Below, piece by piece: positions 56,589-64,000 of a stretch of DNA of 64,000 nucleotides (the stretch's first letter is position 1; the number at the start of each line of letters is the position of its first letter). The stretch is taken from contig JAFROT010000036.1 in the NCBI GenBank assembly GCA_017429525.1, positions 23,386-87,385 on the forward strand, in the 5' to 3' direction. The notes below the pieces were generated by a model that saw only the letters and a list, made by a program, of their open reading frames with translations, was not told the origin of the DNA and ran no database searches. The translations under genes were made by a program, and so were the position numbers. This DNA comes from Bacteroidaceae bacterium. Lineage in GTDB: Bacteria; Bacteroidota; Bacteroidia; Bacteroidales; Bacteroidaceae.

Positions 56589-58685
56589 TTATCGCACCAC
56601 GACTTTGCGTTGCCCTGCAACGTAGACTCCAGGATGCTGAATCTGTGCCAGACGATGCCCGCTCAAGTCGTAGAGGGCATCGTCTGTCGTATGTTCGCGT
56701 GCGTGTTCCTTATTATGTAATTCATCCTCAACCGCGCGGATACCATCAGTAGGCTGATCAGGAGAGTAGATGATATTGTCCACGGCCTCGCCCGTCGCCA
56801 GGTCCACGAGCACGAACGTGAACAGCCATTTGTTCAGGCGCACGCCATCAGCTGCTACGTAAGGCAACTTCAGGAACACCTTGTTCCAACCGACATGCAA
56901 CTTCACTTGCTTCGGGTCGCGGGCGGTGAAGTTCTCGTTGCGCAAGGGCACCTCGTTGGTGATGTCCTTGCCAGCATTACGCCAAGTCGGTGCCCGCACC
57001 TCCACGTCGTTCACCCACAGACGCGAACCCTTGCGGTCCCAGTTGCCACTTTCGGGGGCTCGGTCTCTCTCTGAGCGCCCGTAGTTCTGGAACTCAATGA
57101 GAGCGCCTACGGTCTGCTCTACGGGCGAGTAGACGAAGGTCCAGGCGTATGCCGTCGTGTTCAGTTGCGGGTTTGCGAAATGAGCCGGCACGGTCGTTCC
57201 CCACGTATGGCGCAAGTAGATGCCTGCGCCTGTGGCCACCCACGTGCCATAGGTGGAGCCTTCGTAGACGTAACTGTCCTGCAGGCCTTCAGTCTCTGGC
57301 GGGAACTTACGGGTCGGGTTGCCACCATTCGGGAAAGCATCGGTGATGCGCCACACGACATTGGTCTGACGCACGTAGGGGATGGACTCATCGCGTAGGC
57401 AGTGCGCCTTATGATAAAGGAAGCGAGCCTCCCAGTCGCGGAACTCGTCCAGCTCATCGCCCTCATTGGGCAGTAGTGCACCGCCCTGCTCTACGTATTG
57501 CCGCCCGCCGCCACGCCAAGCGCGCTCTGCCGAAGCCAGGGTGTTGGCCCATGTGTTGTTCTGGCGAATGATGTCGGTCTCGGTGGCCAACTTGCGGTCA
57601 TTCCACGGGCAGGAGATCTCGCCCGCCACCTCGGCCGAACCGCGCTGGGCATAGTAGATCGTGCTGCGATAGATGCCTGCCAAGTCGCCAAAGACATCGA
57701 AATGGTTGGTATAGTTGTAGCGACAGTCGATGTTGGGAATGCCTGCCACAGCCTTGCCCGCCGTGCTCCACATCTGTGTCATGTCCACGCCCAACGCCTT
57801 CGTGATATTCACGCCTGCGATGGGATTCCAGACGACCACCTTACGTCCGAGTTCGTGGACGCGCGCAATCATCGTCTCGAGGAATTTGGGGTACGTGATG
57901 CGCTGTTCGTCGGCGCCGATGTGGATGTAGGGCGAATGGGGGAAGGCCGCTGCCACCTTGCCGAGGATAACCTTCAGTTCGGCCACACCCTCGTCGGTCT
58001 GCATGCCATGCCCCATAGCACGAGTGAAGGCCTCGCTATGCCCCGGCATGTCCACTTCGGGGATAATAACGACACCGTTGGCCGCGGCCACAGAGTCCAG
58101 CTCACGGCACTGCTCCTGCGTGTAGTACTGTCCCGCGAAGCGCGTCATCGAGGACTTCGCCGTCAACTGGGGGTAAGCCTTCACCTCGAAGCGCCAGGCC
58201 TGGTTCTCGGTCAGATGGAAGTGGAAGACGTTGACTTTGAAGCGGGCATACAGCTCGATCTCATGGCGCAGTTCCTCGAACGAGATGAAGCTGCGCCCCA
58301 CGTCGTGCATGAAGCCGCGCAACTTAAAGGCCGGCCAGTCGGTAATCACGCAGGCAGGGATGCGTCCGCCCTCGTCTTCGGCCAGTTGGGCCAACGTCTG
58401 GCGGGCACGCACGACACCCGTCGGCGTGACGGCCTCTATCTTGATGCGACCGTCGCTGACGGTGAGACGATAGGCCTCGTTCTCGAAGCCGGCCAGTTCA
58501 TAGTCGTAGGCTCCAGGGATGGAGCCCACCATCACGACGTCGGTATGTTCCTCGTCGAACACTACCGCCGCTTCGCCGTCGAGCGCCGTCACCTGCTGCG
58601 GTTTGGGCAAGAGATGTTGCAGGCCGGCAAGAGCAGAGCTGGCGAGACAGACGAGGCAGAAGGTCATCACGGACAAGCGTTTCAT
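56589..58685 (-). CDS. Secreted GH20 beta-N-acetylhexosaminidase
   Basis: 698 residues from ATG 58685, which opens a signal peptide (MKRLSVMTFCLVCLASSALAG); the frame extends 23 codons upstream through the -7 box, so the longer form is rejected. N-terminal GH20b domain (about 25-135), then the barrel with FMHDVGRSFISFEELR, VFHFHLTENQAWRFE, and the catalytic pair Asp259-Glu260 in IHIGADEQRI. A C-terminal beta domain and a diverged tail YDLSGHRLAQI...GVYVAGQRKVVVR follow. It removes terminal GlcNAc or GalNAc, fitting host mucin or N-glycan breakdown with the sialidase. Confidence 0.93.
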   Translation of the reverse strand: MKRLSVMTFCLVCLASSALAGLQHLLPKPQQVTALDGEAAVVFDEEHTDVVMVGSIPGAYDYELAGFENEAYRLTVSDGRIKIEAVTPTGVVRARQTLAQLAEDEGGRIPACVITDWPAFKLRGFMHDVGRSFISFEELRHEIELYARFKVNVFHFHLTENQAWRFEVKAYPQLTAKSSMTRFAGQYYTQEQCRELDSVAAANGVVIIPEVDMPGHSEAFTRAMGHGMQTDEGVAELKVILGKVAAAFPHSPYIHIGADEQRITYPKFLETMIARVHELGRKVVVWNPIAGVNITKALGVDMTQMWSTAGKAVAGIPNIDCRYNYTNHFDVFGDLAGIYRSTIYYAQRGSAEVAGEISCPWNDRKLATETDIIRQNNTWANTLASAERAWRGGGRQYVEQGGALLPNEGDELDEFRDWEARFLYHKAHCLRDESIPYVRQTNVVWRITDAFPNGGNPTRKFPPETEGLQDSYVYEGSTYGTWVATGAGIYLRHTWGTTVPAHFANPQLNTTAYAWTFVYSPVEQTVGALIEFQNYGRSERDRAPESGNWDRKGSRLWVNDVEVRAPTWRNAGKDITNEVPLRNENFTARDPKQVKLHVGWNKVFLKLPYVAADGVRLNKWLFTFVLVDLATGEAVDNIIYSPDQPTDGIRAVEDELHNKEHAREHTTDDALYDLSGHRLAQIQHPGVYVAGQRKVVVR

Positions 58686-58712
58686 AGAGTCAAAGTTTTG
58701 GGTTTTCGTCGG

Positions 58713-58720
58713 CAAAGATA
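58713..58720 (-). promoter_or_regulatory. -7 box (TATCTTTG) for GH20
   Basis: Minus-strand TATCTTTG, full consensus, 28 bp before ATG 58685. Confidence 0.6.
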
Positions 58721-58837
58721 CGCTTTTCTCATCAAAACAGGCTCTTCTCATCACATTATTTCCCTAAAAAAACATAAAAACAGGTCGCTCGTCGGCTCAT
58801 CGGCCCGTCAACTCGCCTTCTTGTCAACTAAAAAGGC

Positions 58838-58845
58838 TACCTTTG
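58838..58845 (+). promoter_or_regulatory. -7 box (TACCTTTG) directly before cysQ
   Basis: TACCTTTG with only 4 bp between its last G and the cysQ ATG at 58850. Transcription would start at or within a few bases of the ATG, so the mRNA is predicted leaderless. Confidence 0.5.
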
Positions 58846-58849
58846 CGAC

Positions 58850-59683
58850 ATGAAACAACACGACGAACTTCTCTCCACCGCCATTCGCGCCGCCCTACAC
58901 GCCGGGCGCGACATCATGAGCATCTACGACGACCCTGCCGCCGACTTCGGTATCGAACGCAAGGCTGATAACTCACCGCTGACGCGTGCCGACAAAGCGG
59001 CTCACGCACGAATCATGACTTACCTCGAGCCCACAGGCATCCCAGTCCTGAGCGAAGAGGGGGCCCACCTCCCCTACTCCATCCGTCGCACGTGGAAACG
59101 CCTATGGATCGTAGATCCGCTCGACGGCACCAAGGAATTTATCAAGCGAAACGGCGAGTTCACCGTCAATATCGCCCTCGTCGAGGACGGCACGCCCATC
59201 ATGGGCGTCATCCTCAGGCCCACCCCTCAACCCCTCCCATCAGGGAGAGGAGCAGCTTCAGCCCTCTACTTCGGCATGAAAGGCGAAGGCGCTTGGAAAG
59301 CTGATATTGGCGAAGACGAGGATATAGAACACATCATCAGCGGCGCGCAGTCCCTCCCCACCACGTCGACGGAGCAGCGGGGATGGGTCTGTGTGGCTTC
59401 CCGCAGTCACCTCTCGCCCGAGACCGAGGCTTTCATCAACGAGCTGCGGCGCGACCACCCCGGACTCCAGCTCATCTCGTCGGGGTCGAGCCTCAAGATC
59501 TGTCTGGTCGCCGAGGGCAAGGCCGACATCTATCCTCGCCATGCACCCACGATGGAATGGGACACCGCAGCCGGACATGCCATCGCCCTCGCCGCAGGGC
59601 ATGAGATGGTTGATGCCAACACGGGCCGTCCCCTAACCTATAATAAGGAGGATCTGCACAACCCGTGGTTCATCGTGCGCTAA
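58850..59683 (+). CDS. cysQ: 3'(2'),5'-bisphosphate nucleotidase CysQ
   Basis: 277 residues. It removes the 3'-phosphate from PAP made in sulfur metabolism. Metal-site motifs of the inositol-monophosphatase fold: VLSEEGA (Glu69/70), WIVDPLDGTKEF (89-97), and near the C-terminus MEWDTAAGHAI. Residues about 123-137 (RPTPQPLPSGRGAAS) are an extra piece compared with the family's usual 'GVI..P....LY.G' run. In DNA this is a REP-like element (59217-59256) read in frame. The start fits the family N-terminus although it lies only 4 bp past a -7 box. Confidence 0.95.
   Translation: MKQHDELLSTAIRAALHAGRDIMSIYDDPAADFGIERKADNSPLTRADKAAHARIMTYLEPTGIPVLSEEGAHLPYSIRRTWKRLWIVDPLDGTKEFIKRNGEFTVNIALVEDGTPIMGVILRPTPQPLPSGRGAASALYFGMKGEGAWKADIGEDEDIEHIISGAQSLPTTSTEQRGWVCVASRSHLSPETEAFINELRRDHPGLQLISSGSSLKICLVAEGKADIYPRHAPTMEWDTAAGHAIALAAGHEMVDANTGRPLTYNKEDLHNPWFIVR
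59217..59256. repeat. REP-like element inserted in frame in cysQ
   Basis: GGCCCACCCCTCAACCCCTC / CCATCAGGGAGAGGAG matches the left arm of the intergenic element at 29835 (GACCCACCCCTCACCCTCCC...AGGGAGGGAG). Here it adds about 13-15 codons without breaking the frame. Confidence 0.65.
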
Positions 59684-59735
59684 AGCCTCCTCATGCCTGT
59701 TTCATAACGCACGCTTCAACGTAGACCCAGGCCTT

Positions 59736-59977
59736 TACGAAATCAGGAAAAGTCATTACGTCTATAGCCTGACAGTTTTCCAACTGGTTGGAAAACCGAT
59801 TTTATATAGGAGCTAACAGTTTTCCAATCGGTTGGAAAACCTATCACATATAGACATGATGACCCTCGCGACCGTTCGCGAAGAACGTTGCGACCGTTCG
59901 TGAGGGACGATGCAAGCGGACGTGAAGAGCGATGCGACCATTCGTAAAGAGCGATGCGACCATAAGCAAAGGCGCCC
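59736..59977 (+). repeat. 22-bp tandem array, locus 3, eleven units
   Basis: Units start every 22 bp from 59736 to 59956. The last five carry GCGACCGTTCGCGAAG, GCGACCGTTCGTGAGGG, GCAAGCGGACGTGAAG, GCGACCATTCGTAAAG and GCGACCATAAGCAAAGG. Upstream, ACAGTTTTCCAACTGGTTGG and ACAGTTTTCCAATCGGTTGG lie exactly 44 bp apart (two units). The array runs into the hairpin terminator of the C10 protease gene. The first two units are the least certain. Confidence 0.8.
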
Positions 59978-60000
59978 CACACTGAGCATGTGGGGCGCCT
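59972..60000. terminator. Terminator between cysQ and the C10 protease
   Basis: A perfect 11-bp stem, GGCGCCCCACA (59972-59982) with TGTGGGGCGCC (59990-60000). In the minus direction it is followed by TTTGCTT. It overlaps the last 22-bp unit. Confidence 0.8.
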
Positions 60001-60041
60001 TGCATAATTGTTTGTAGTGGAGTCACGACTCCAAGTGTCTT

Positions 60042-63000
60042 TTACTTGACAGCAACCTTCTTGCCACCTACGATGTAGAGGCCACGAGGCAGGTGACGGA
60101 CAGAGGCGTTCATGCGCTGACCGCTGAGGTTGAAGACGGGAGCCGTAGCCGTAGGCTGTGCTGCGGGCTCGACCTCGTCAATGGCCGTTACGACATCACG
60201 AGCGATGGCGATGTTGAAGGCCTTCACGCCATGCGTCGACTCGGAGATGGACTTGAAGAAGCCACGGAAGGCGTTGACAGGAGCCGTCGAAGCGACGAAC
60301 TGGCTGCCGTCTTCGCTAAGCAACAGGGCATTGTCGAACGTTGCCTGTGCCTGCGTGCCGCCGAAGGCCATGTTCTGACCGCTCGTGAAGGCGATGGCAT
60401 CGGGCTTGACAGTGGCGTTCTCAGCACTCCAGACGATTTGCTTGCCGCGGAGGTCCCAGGCAGCGCCCCACGCGTCGTCGGGAACAGCTACGAGGTAAGG
60501 CACATTGGCCTGCATCTCGGGGGCGTTGCGGAAGTAGACGGTCGTGCCGTCTTCCTCGCTGAAGTCGCATGTCCAGAACTGCTTGCCGCTGTCGCTGCTC
60601 GAACGGAACCAATCGATGACCGTGCCGTCGGTGGCATTCGTGACGGTCGTGGGTGCAAAGGGCAGAACGATGGTGCTCCAGCCCGTGCGGACGCCATTGT
60701 GGTGACCTTGGGTGAAGATGCGCTCGTAGCTGATCTCAGAGGCGGTGAAGGTCTGCGGCGTGTAGAAATCGTAGCCGTCCTTGAGGGCTACTTTAGCAGC
60801 CTGCGAGCCCACTACGACGTTCTTCTCCTCGAGTCCTGCAGGGGCGGTCTCGCCCTCGCCAAGGAAGTAGAGCGTGTTGGGATTAGCGCTGGCACTGATG
60901 CTTGAGAGGTTGAGGCCTTCGAGCGAAACAGCTGCAACGTCGGCAGAGAGAGCGAAATTCTCCTCAGGCTTGTAGCCTTTGCGTGTGCCGTCGCCCTTCC
61001 AGGTGATGATGCCGCGCTGAATATCATAGTACTTGGACTCGCCCTTCTTGACGATGTTGTCGACGTGCGAAGCGTCCTCTTCCTGAGGGACGTTGTTGCG
61101 AGCATAGATGTTCATCGAATAAGTGGAGCCGTAGGCCAGGTTATCGAAGTCGAAGTAGTAGGTGGCCGAGCCGCCGGCGGGGATGGAGACGGTCTGCTGC
61201 TTGTAGGTCACCATAGAGCCGACACCGATGCTGCCGTCGTCGTTGCGCTTGACGATGAACAGGGGCGCCAGGACGTACTTGTTGTAGTCGGCAGCCGCGT
61301 GGTTGGTGATGGTGGCGCGGAAGCGAACATTGCTGTCGTAGATAGTGCCATGGAGGTGCTCGTCGGTGGTGGCATCAGCATTCACGGCCTCGATATCTAC
61401 GGTGAGATCCATCTCGGTTTCCTGACTCTCGGCAATGGTGACGGAGCCTGACTTGCTGAGGTCGTAGAAGCTGCCATAGCTGTCAACGAGCATCACGTTA
61501 AGGACCTTCGTGCCCGAAGTGGCAGGCGTGACATTGAAGGTGACTACTTTCTCCTCGCCTGCAAGCACCTCAGCCTGGATGACCGTCGTGTACTGCGCGT
61601 ACTCGTCGAGCTGCTGTCCGCCGAAATCGAGATAGAGGTCGCCAAAGAAGCGGTCCTCACTGTTGTTCTTGATGGTGGCATTGACTTGAACCTTCGAACC
61701 CACGGCCAGATTGCCCGCGCAGGACCAGTTGGTAACGGCGAGGTCGATGTGGGGATGAGCGACGGGCGTGCAACCATAATTGTTCATATTGACTTCCAGA
61801 TAGATGCGGTCGCTCTCCTTCATCGGCTTCCATTCGCTGCTACCCTCAACCTGATACATCGGCACGAGATGATAGCTGCCTGAGAGACCGGCACCGAACT
61901 TGATGACGTCAGAGGCGGTAGACGTCACACCATCTCCGAACTTAGTGGTCTGACCCAAGGCTGAGGTGGTGACTGTCATGTAAGTATAACTCTCGGAATT
62001 GGAGAGGACCGTGTAAGTGCCTGCTTCGGGGTCATAGAGCGCCAACGCTTCCTTGAACTTCTTGCCCGTTCCGGAGTGGTCGGAGTAGCTGACCTTCACG
62101 ATCTTCGACTTGTAGATCTTGAACGGGTCGGAGAGACGGTCGCGATCCCATGCCGAGGGGCCGCTGATTTGCGTCACCGTGAGTTCGGGCACAGCCTCCT
62201 CGCCTTCACTACTGCCGCCATCGGGCGTAGCCGTTCCGGGTATGATATTATAGATAATGTTCTGCTTCATGTTGTAGCCTTCGCTGCTGCTGGAGCCGCC
62301 GATACCGCTGGCCGAGGGGTTGAGGATGCTGAGCTGGAAGAAGCCGTTGCCCATGCCTCCCCATCCCCAGTTGATGTGGAAGTAGTCGCCGTACTCGAAG
62401 CCGTCGCAGATGAAGGAGTGACCGCCGCCACTGCCTGCCGTGCCATTGTAGATCATCGGGCGGCCGGCTGCCAGCTCGCTGTAGACGAGGTCGTCCCAAG
62501 CCTGCTGACTGTAGTCGTTGCGGAAGGCAATCTTAGAGCCGTAGCCGAAGTACTTGAAGCCCTTGGGAATATCGTCGGTGTAAGCGCCCGACGAGTTGCG
62601 GCCATACTGCATCTTGACGGCGCAGCCGGCATAAAGCATCAGATGGGCCACGGCAGAGGTGTAGACCTCGTCCTCGGCACCCGTGTAGGTCTCGCGCATG
62701 TGCTCCCAATCGAAGGTGGTCACGCGCTGAGCCTCCATCGACGCGGTGCCGTATTCACCCATCTGTTCGCCTGCTACCGTAAACGTGTAGGAGGGAATCT
62801 CGGCCAGCGTCTGGGCTGGCTGCTTGTGGAAGTACATAATTTGCGACATCGCAGTAGCCACGCAACCTGTGTAGGCGAGATCATAACCCTCGGACTCATC
62901 CTCGGAGTTCATGAACTGCGGGCACTCGTTCCAGTACGGTGTAGCCTGGTCCCACTTCGTGGTGATGAGCGGCGCGATGGAGTTGCGCGTGCTGACGCGT

Positions 63001-63410
63001 GCCTTGCGAGGAGCGCGCAGCACCTTGGCAGCTTCCGCGTCTGAGAGTTTGGAGAGCGCTTCTAATTGCTCGGAATAGCCCTGCAACCAAGCTTTCATGT
63101 TGGCAGGAATGTGCGTAGCATCGAAAGAGCCCTCGTCGGAATAGCCCAGGATAGGAGCGGTGCGATCGTCGCCCGAGACAATAACGAAGCCATCATTGTT
63201 ACCTACGTTAAAGACATAGTAGCCTGCAGCATCGGCGGCCTCGGCCAAACGGCCAGCGCGAGCAGCCATGCGAATCTGCTTGCGTGCGCCTGCGGGATTC
63301 TTCTTAGCAATGAAAGCAGAAGCCTCTTCCAAAGCCTTCTCTTTGCTGACGGGAGCGGCCGATGCCGTCAAGGCCAGCAGCATACAGAATGCGAACAGTA
63401 TCTTTTTCAT
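60042..63410 (-). CDS. Secreted C10 (streptopain/interpain-like) cysteine protease
   Basis: 1122 residues from ATG 63410, which opens a signal peptide (MKKILFAFCMLLALTASA); an extension to 63455 is open but lacks support. SpeB-type propeptide (about 20-150, including GYYVFNVGNNDGFVIVSGDDR), then the peptidase with catalytic Cys183 (YTGCVATAMSQIMYF) and His331 (GGGHSFICDGF), and HINWGWGGMGNG. Several beta modules fill residues 420-900, then a pre-tail domain (GWSTIVLPFAP...) and tail FNLSGQRM...GLYIVGGKKVAVK. Prevotella interpain A is the closest known type. It probably degrades host or dietary protein at the surface. A small peptide gene lies upstream on the same strand. Confidence 0.94.
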   Translation of the reverse strand: MKKILFAFCMLLALTASAAPVSKEKALEEASAFIAKKNPAGARKQIRMAARAGRLAEAADAAGYYVFNVGNNDGFVIVSGDDRTAPILGYSDEGSFDATHIPANMKAWLQGYSEQLEALSKLSDAEAAKVLRAPRKARVSTRNSIAPLITTKWDQATPYWNECPQFMNSEDESEGYDLAYTGCVATAMSQIMYFHKQPAQTLAEIPSYTFTVAGEQMGEYGTASMEAQRVTTFDWEHMRETYTGAEDEVYTSAVAHLMLYAGCAVKMQYGRNSSGAYTDDIPKGFKYFGYGSKIAFRNDYSQQAWDDLVYSELAAGRPMIYNGTAGSGGGHSFICDGFEYGDYFHINWGWGGMGNGFFQLSILNPSASGIGGSSSSEGYNMKQNIIYNIIPGTATPDGGSSEGEEAVPELTVTQISGPSAWDRDRLSDPFKIYKSKIVKVSYSDHSGTGKKFKEALALYDPEAGTYTVLSNSESYTYMTVTTSALGQTTKFGDGVTSTASDVIKFGAGLSGSYHLVPMYQVEGSSEWKPMKESDRIYLEVNMNNYGCTPVAHPHIDLAVTNWSCAGNLAVGSKVQVNATIKNNSEDRFFGDLYLDFGGQQLDEYAQYTTVIQAEVLAGEEKVVTFNVTPATSGTKVLNVMLVDSYGSFYDLSKSGSVTIAESQETEMDLTVDIEAVNADATTDEHLHGTIYDSNVRFRATITNHAAADYNKYVLAPLFIVKRNDDGSIGVGSMVTYKQQTVSIPAGGSATYYFDFDNLAYGSTYSMNIYARNNVPQEEDASHVDNIVKKGESKYYDIQRGIITWKGDGTRKGYKPEENFALSADVAAVSLEGLNLSSISASANPNTLYFLGEGETAPAGLEEKNVVVGSQAAKVALKDGYDFYTPQTFTASEISYERIFTQGHHNGVRTGWSTIVLPFAPTTVTNATDGTVIDWFRSSSDSGKQFWTCDFSEEDGTTVYFRNAPEMQANVPYLVAVPDDAWGAAWDLRGKQIVWSAENATVKPDAIAFTSGQNMAFGGTQAQATFDNALLLSEDGSQFVASTAPVNAFRGFFKSISESTHGVKAFNIAIARDVVTAIDEVEPAAQPTATAPVFNLSGQRMNASVRHLPRGLYIVGGKKVAVK

Positions 63411-63433
63411 TTCCTTCTGTTTGATTAAATAGT

Positions 63434-63622
63434 TATCTACTTTCTGATTTGTCATTCTCCATCAAAGATGGTATCGTCCCAGACGTTCTCCTTCACAGGT
63501 GCATCTGGTTCAACGGTGGGGAAATCATCGTCGCCTGCAGGGCTCGGCCCCGACACGGCAATGAACGTCTCAATCTCTACGACCTGAACGATAAGCTCAG
63601 GCCTAACGTAAGTTTTCTGCAT
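63434..63622 (-). CDS. Small peptide upstream of the C10 protease, probably frameshifted at its end
   Basis: 62 codons as read: MQKTYVRPELIVQVVEIETF and on to KENVWTIPSLMENDKSESR. The N-terminus matches the small ORF before the M60 protease (M-x-K-x-Y-x-x-P). That sibling ends in VWDDDW; here GTC-TGG-ACG lacks one G, and restoring it would give VWDDTIFDGE and a TGA stop at 63455-63453. So the ending is either a real frameshift or a sequence error. No signal peptide; function unknown. Confidence 0.6.
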
Positions 63623-63723
63623 GTTGAGTTGAATGAATAAAGATTAATAAGTTTTACTATAATTCAAAAGATTAATGACAAGTATTGAACGTCTCTTCGT
63701 GTATGCATTTCTTATAAGGCGTG

Positions 63724-63731
63724 CAAAGGTA
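63724..63731 (-). promoter_or_regulatory. -7 box (TACCTTTG) for the small peptide-C10 operon
   Basis: Minus-strand TACCTTTG, full consensus, about 100 bp before the small ORF's ATG. No closer promoter was seen for the protease gene. Confidence 0.5.
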
Positions 63732-63765
63732 GTCAAATATCACAACACTATTCAAGAAAATCTTG

Positions 63766-63897
63766 GTCTATGGGTCAAATTGCAGGATAAAATCTCTCAT
63801 GATGCCAGTATATAAAGGCATTCCGAGAGATTAAGCAGCTTGAGGCAAAAATCGGCAAATAAAACACGTCTATGGGTCAAATTGCAGGATAAAATCT
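63766..63897. repeat. 30-bp direct repeat pair near a probable IS end
   Basis: The same 30 bases (GTCTATGGGTCAAATTGCAG followed by GATAAAATCT) occur at 63766-63795 and 63868-63897, 102 bp apart. They precede the partial transposase-like gene at the window edge and may mark the end of an insertion sequence or two nested ends. Confidence 0.75.
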
Positions 63898-63917
63898 TCT
63901 AAGATGTCGATATACAC

Positions 63918-63925
63918 TACCTTTG
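63918..63925 (+). promoter_or_regulatory. -7 box (TACCTTTG) for the edge gene
   Basis: TACCTTTG, full consensus, 32 bp before ATG 63958. Confidence 0.45.
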
Positions 63926-63957
63926 TGGGCATTCAAGCACCCCATAAACGGTAGAAG

Positions 63958-64000
63958 ATGTATAAAGTAAAATGCCCTGTGTGCGGTTCGTCGCACACAA
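63958..64000 (+). CDS. Start of a zinc-ribbon transposase-like gene (cut by window edge)
   Basis: Only 14 codons: MYKVKCPVCGSSHT. The CPVCGS motif right after the start is the zinc-ribbon opening of IS1/IS1595-type transposases and some small zinc-ribbon proteins. The direct repeats upstream favour a transposase. Too short to be sure. Confidence 0.45.
   Translation, partial: MYKVKCPVCGSSHT

Noticed and set aside
57498-58853. 451-codon plus-strand frame across GH20
   Set aside because: Antisense shadow of a well-supported gene; no recognisable domain.
59743-59982. 79-codon minus ORF
   Set aside because: Translation of the third 22-bp array.
63411-63455. 15-codon N-terminal extension of the C10 protease
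   Set aside because: Would hide the signal peptide and overlaps the upstream small ORF; MKKILFAF is the natural start.

Overview
The window looks like chromosome of a gut or oral Bacteroidales bacterium, most likely Prevotellaceae. The evidence is the SusC/SusD locus, Bacteroidetes-type promoters (TAnnTTTG -7 boxes) before most genes, a C10 (streptopain-like) protease, a sodium-pump methylmalonyl-CoA decarboxylase operon, and secreted proteins ending in the 'LSGxR...GxYIxxGKKVxVK' tail common in Prevotella. No rRNA, tRNA or CRISPR array was seen.

Layout. 1-4664 (minus): 3' truncated gene for a very large secreted modular protein. 5590-7311 (minus): SusR-like membrane regulator, divergent from a polysaccharide utilization locus at 7792-17846: SusC, SusD, SusE/F-like lipoprotein, GH66 lipoprotein and GH97. 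GH66 plus GH97 points to alpha-1,6-glucan (dextran). 17918-20421 (minus): FAD enzyme and OmpA-like lipoprotein. 20611-23484: GH43. 23582-28755 (minus): GH31 with dockerin-like and cohesin-like C-terminal domains, coupled to radA. 28954-32389 (plus): coiled-coil membrane protein, orphan PTS EIIC-GAT permease, and a KduI isomerase that carries a signal peptide. 32729-42655 (minus): apparent mucin-attack operon of sialidase, small peptide, M60 metalloprotease and PI-PLC-like protein. 43235-48652: housekeeping genes eno, mrp, a DUF3332 protein, trmB and ilvE. 48740-54620 (minus): mmdA, oadG, a double-biotinyl carrier, oadB, xseA and xseB. 54864-63622: AspT/YidE-type transporter, GH20, cysQ, a C10 protease and its upstream small peptide. 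The right edge enters a probable insertion sequence.

The main unexplained signal is an intergenic element family: tandem arrays of exactly 22-bp units at four places (5388-5563, 32543-32701, 42891-43198, 59736-59977). Units within a locus are degenerate but keep strict phase. Neighbouring units share short palindrome-like cores such as CGTATATACG or GCGACCGTTCG. Two loci carry the same perfect 24-bp palindrome in the same phase. Every array starts within about 70 bp downstream of the stop codon of the minus-strand gene to its right. A second class, GC-rich REP-like inverted elements, sits at 29835-29998, 52280-52431, 52797-53015 and inside the cysQ coding sequence. Short tandem repeats of 7, 9 and 11 bp occupy the leaders of mrp, trmB and the SusR-like gene.

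Other points for follow-up are the exported KduI beside an orphan EIIC, the tandem biotinyl carrier, the small-peptide pair upstream of secreted proteases (one apparently frameshifted), and an unnamed ~150-residue module shared by the sialidase and the M60 protease.
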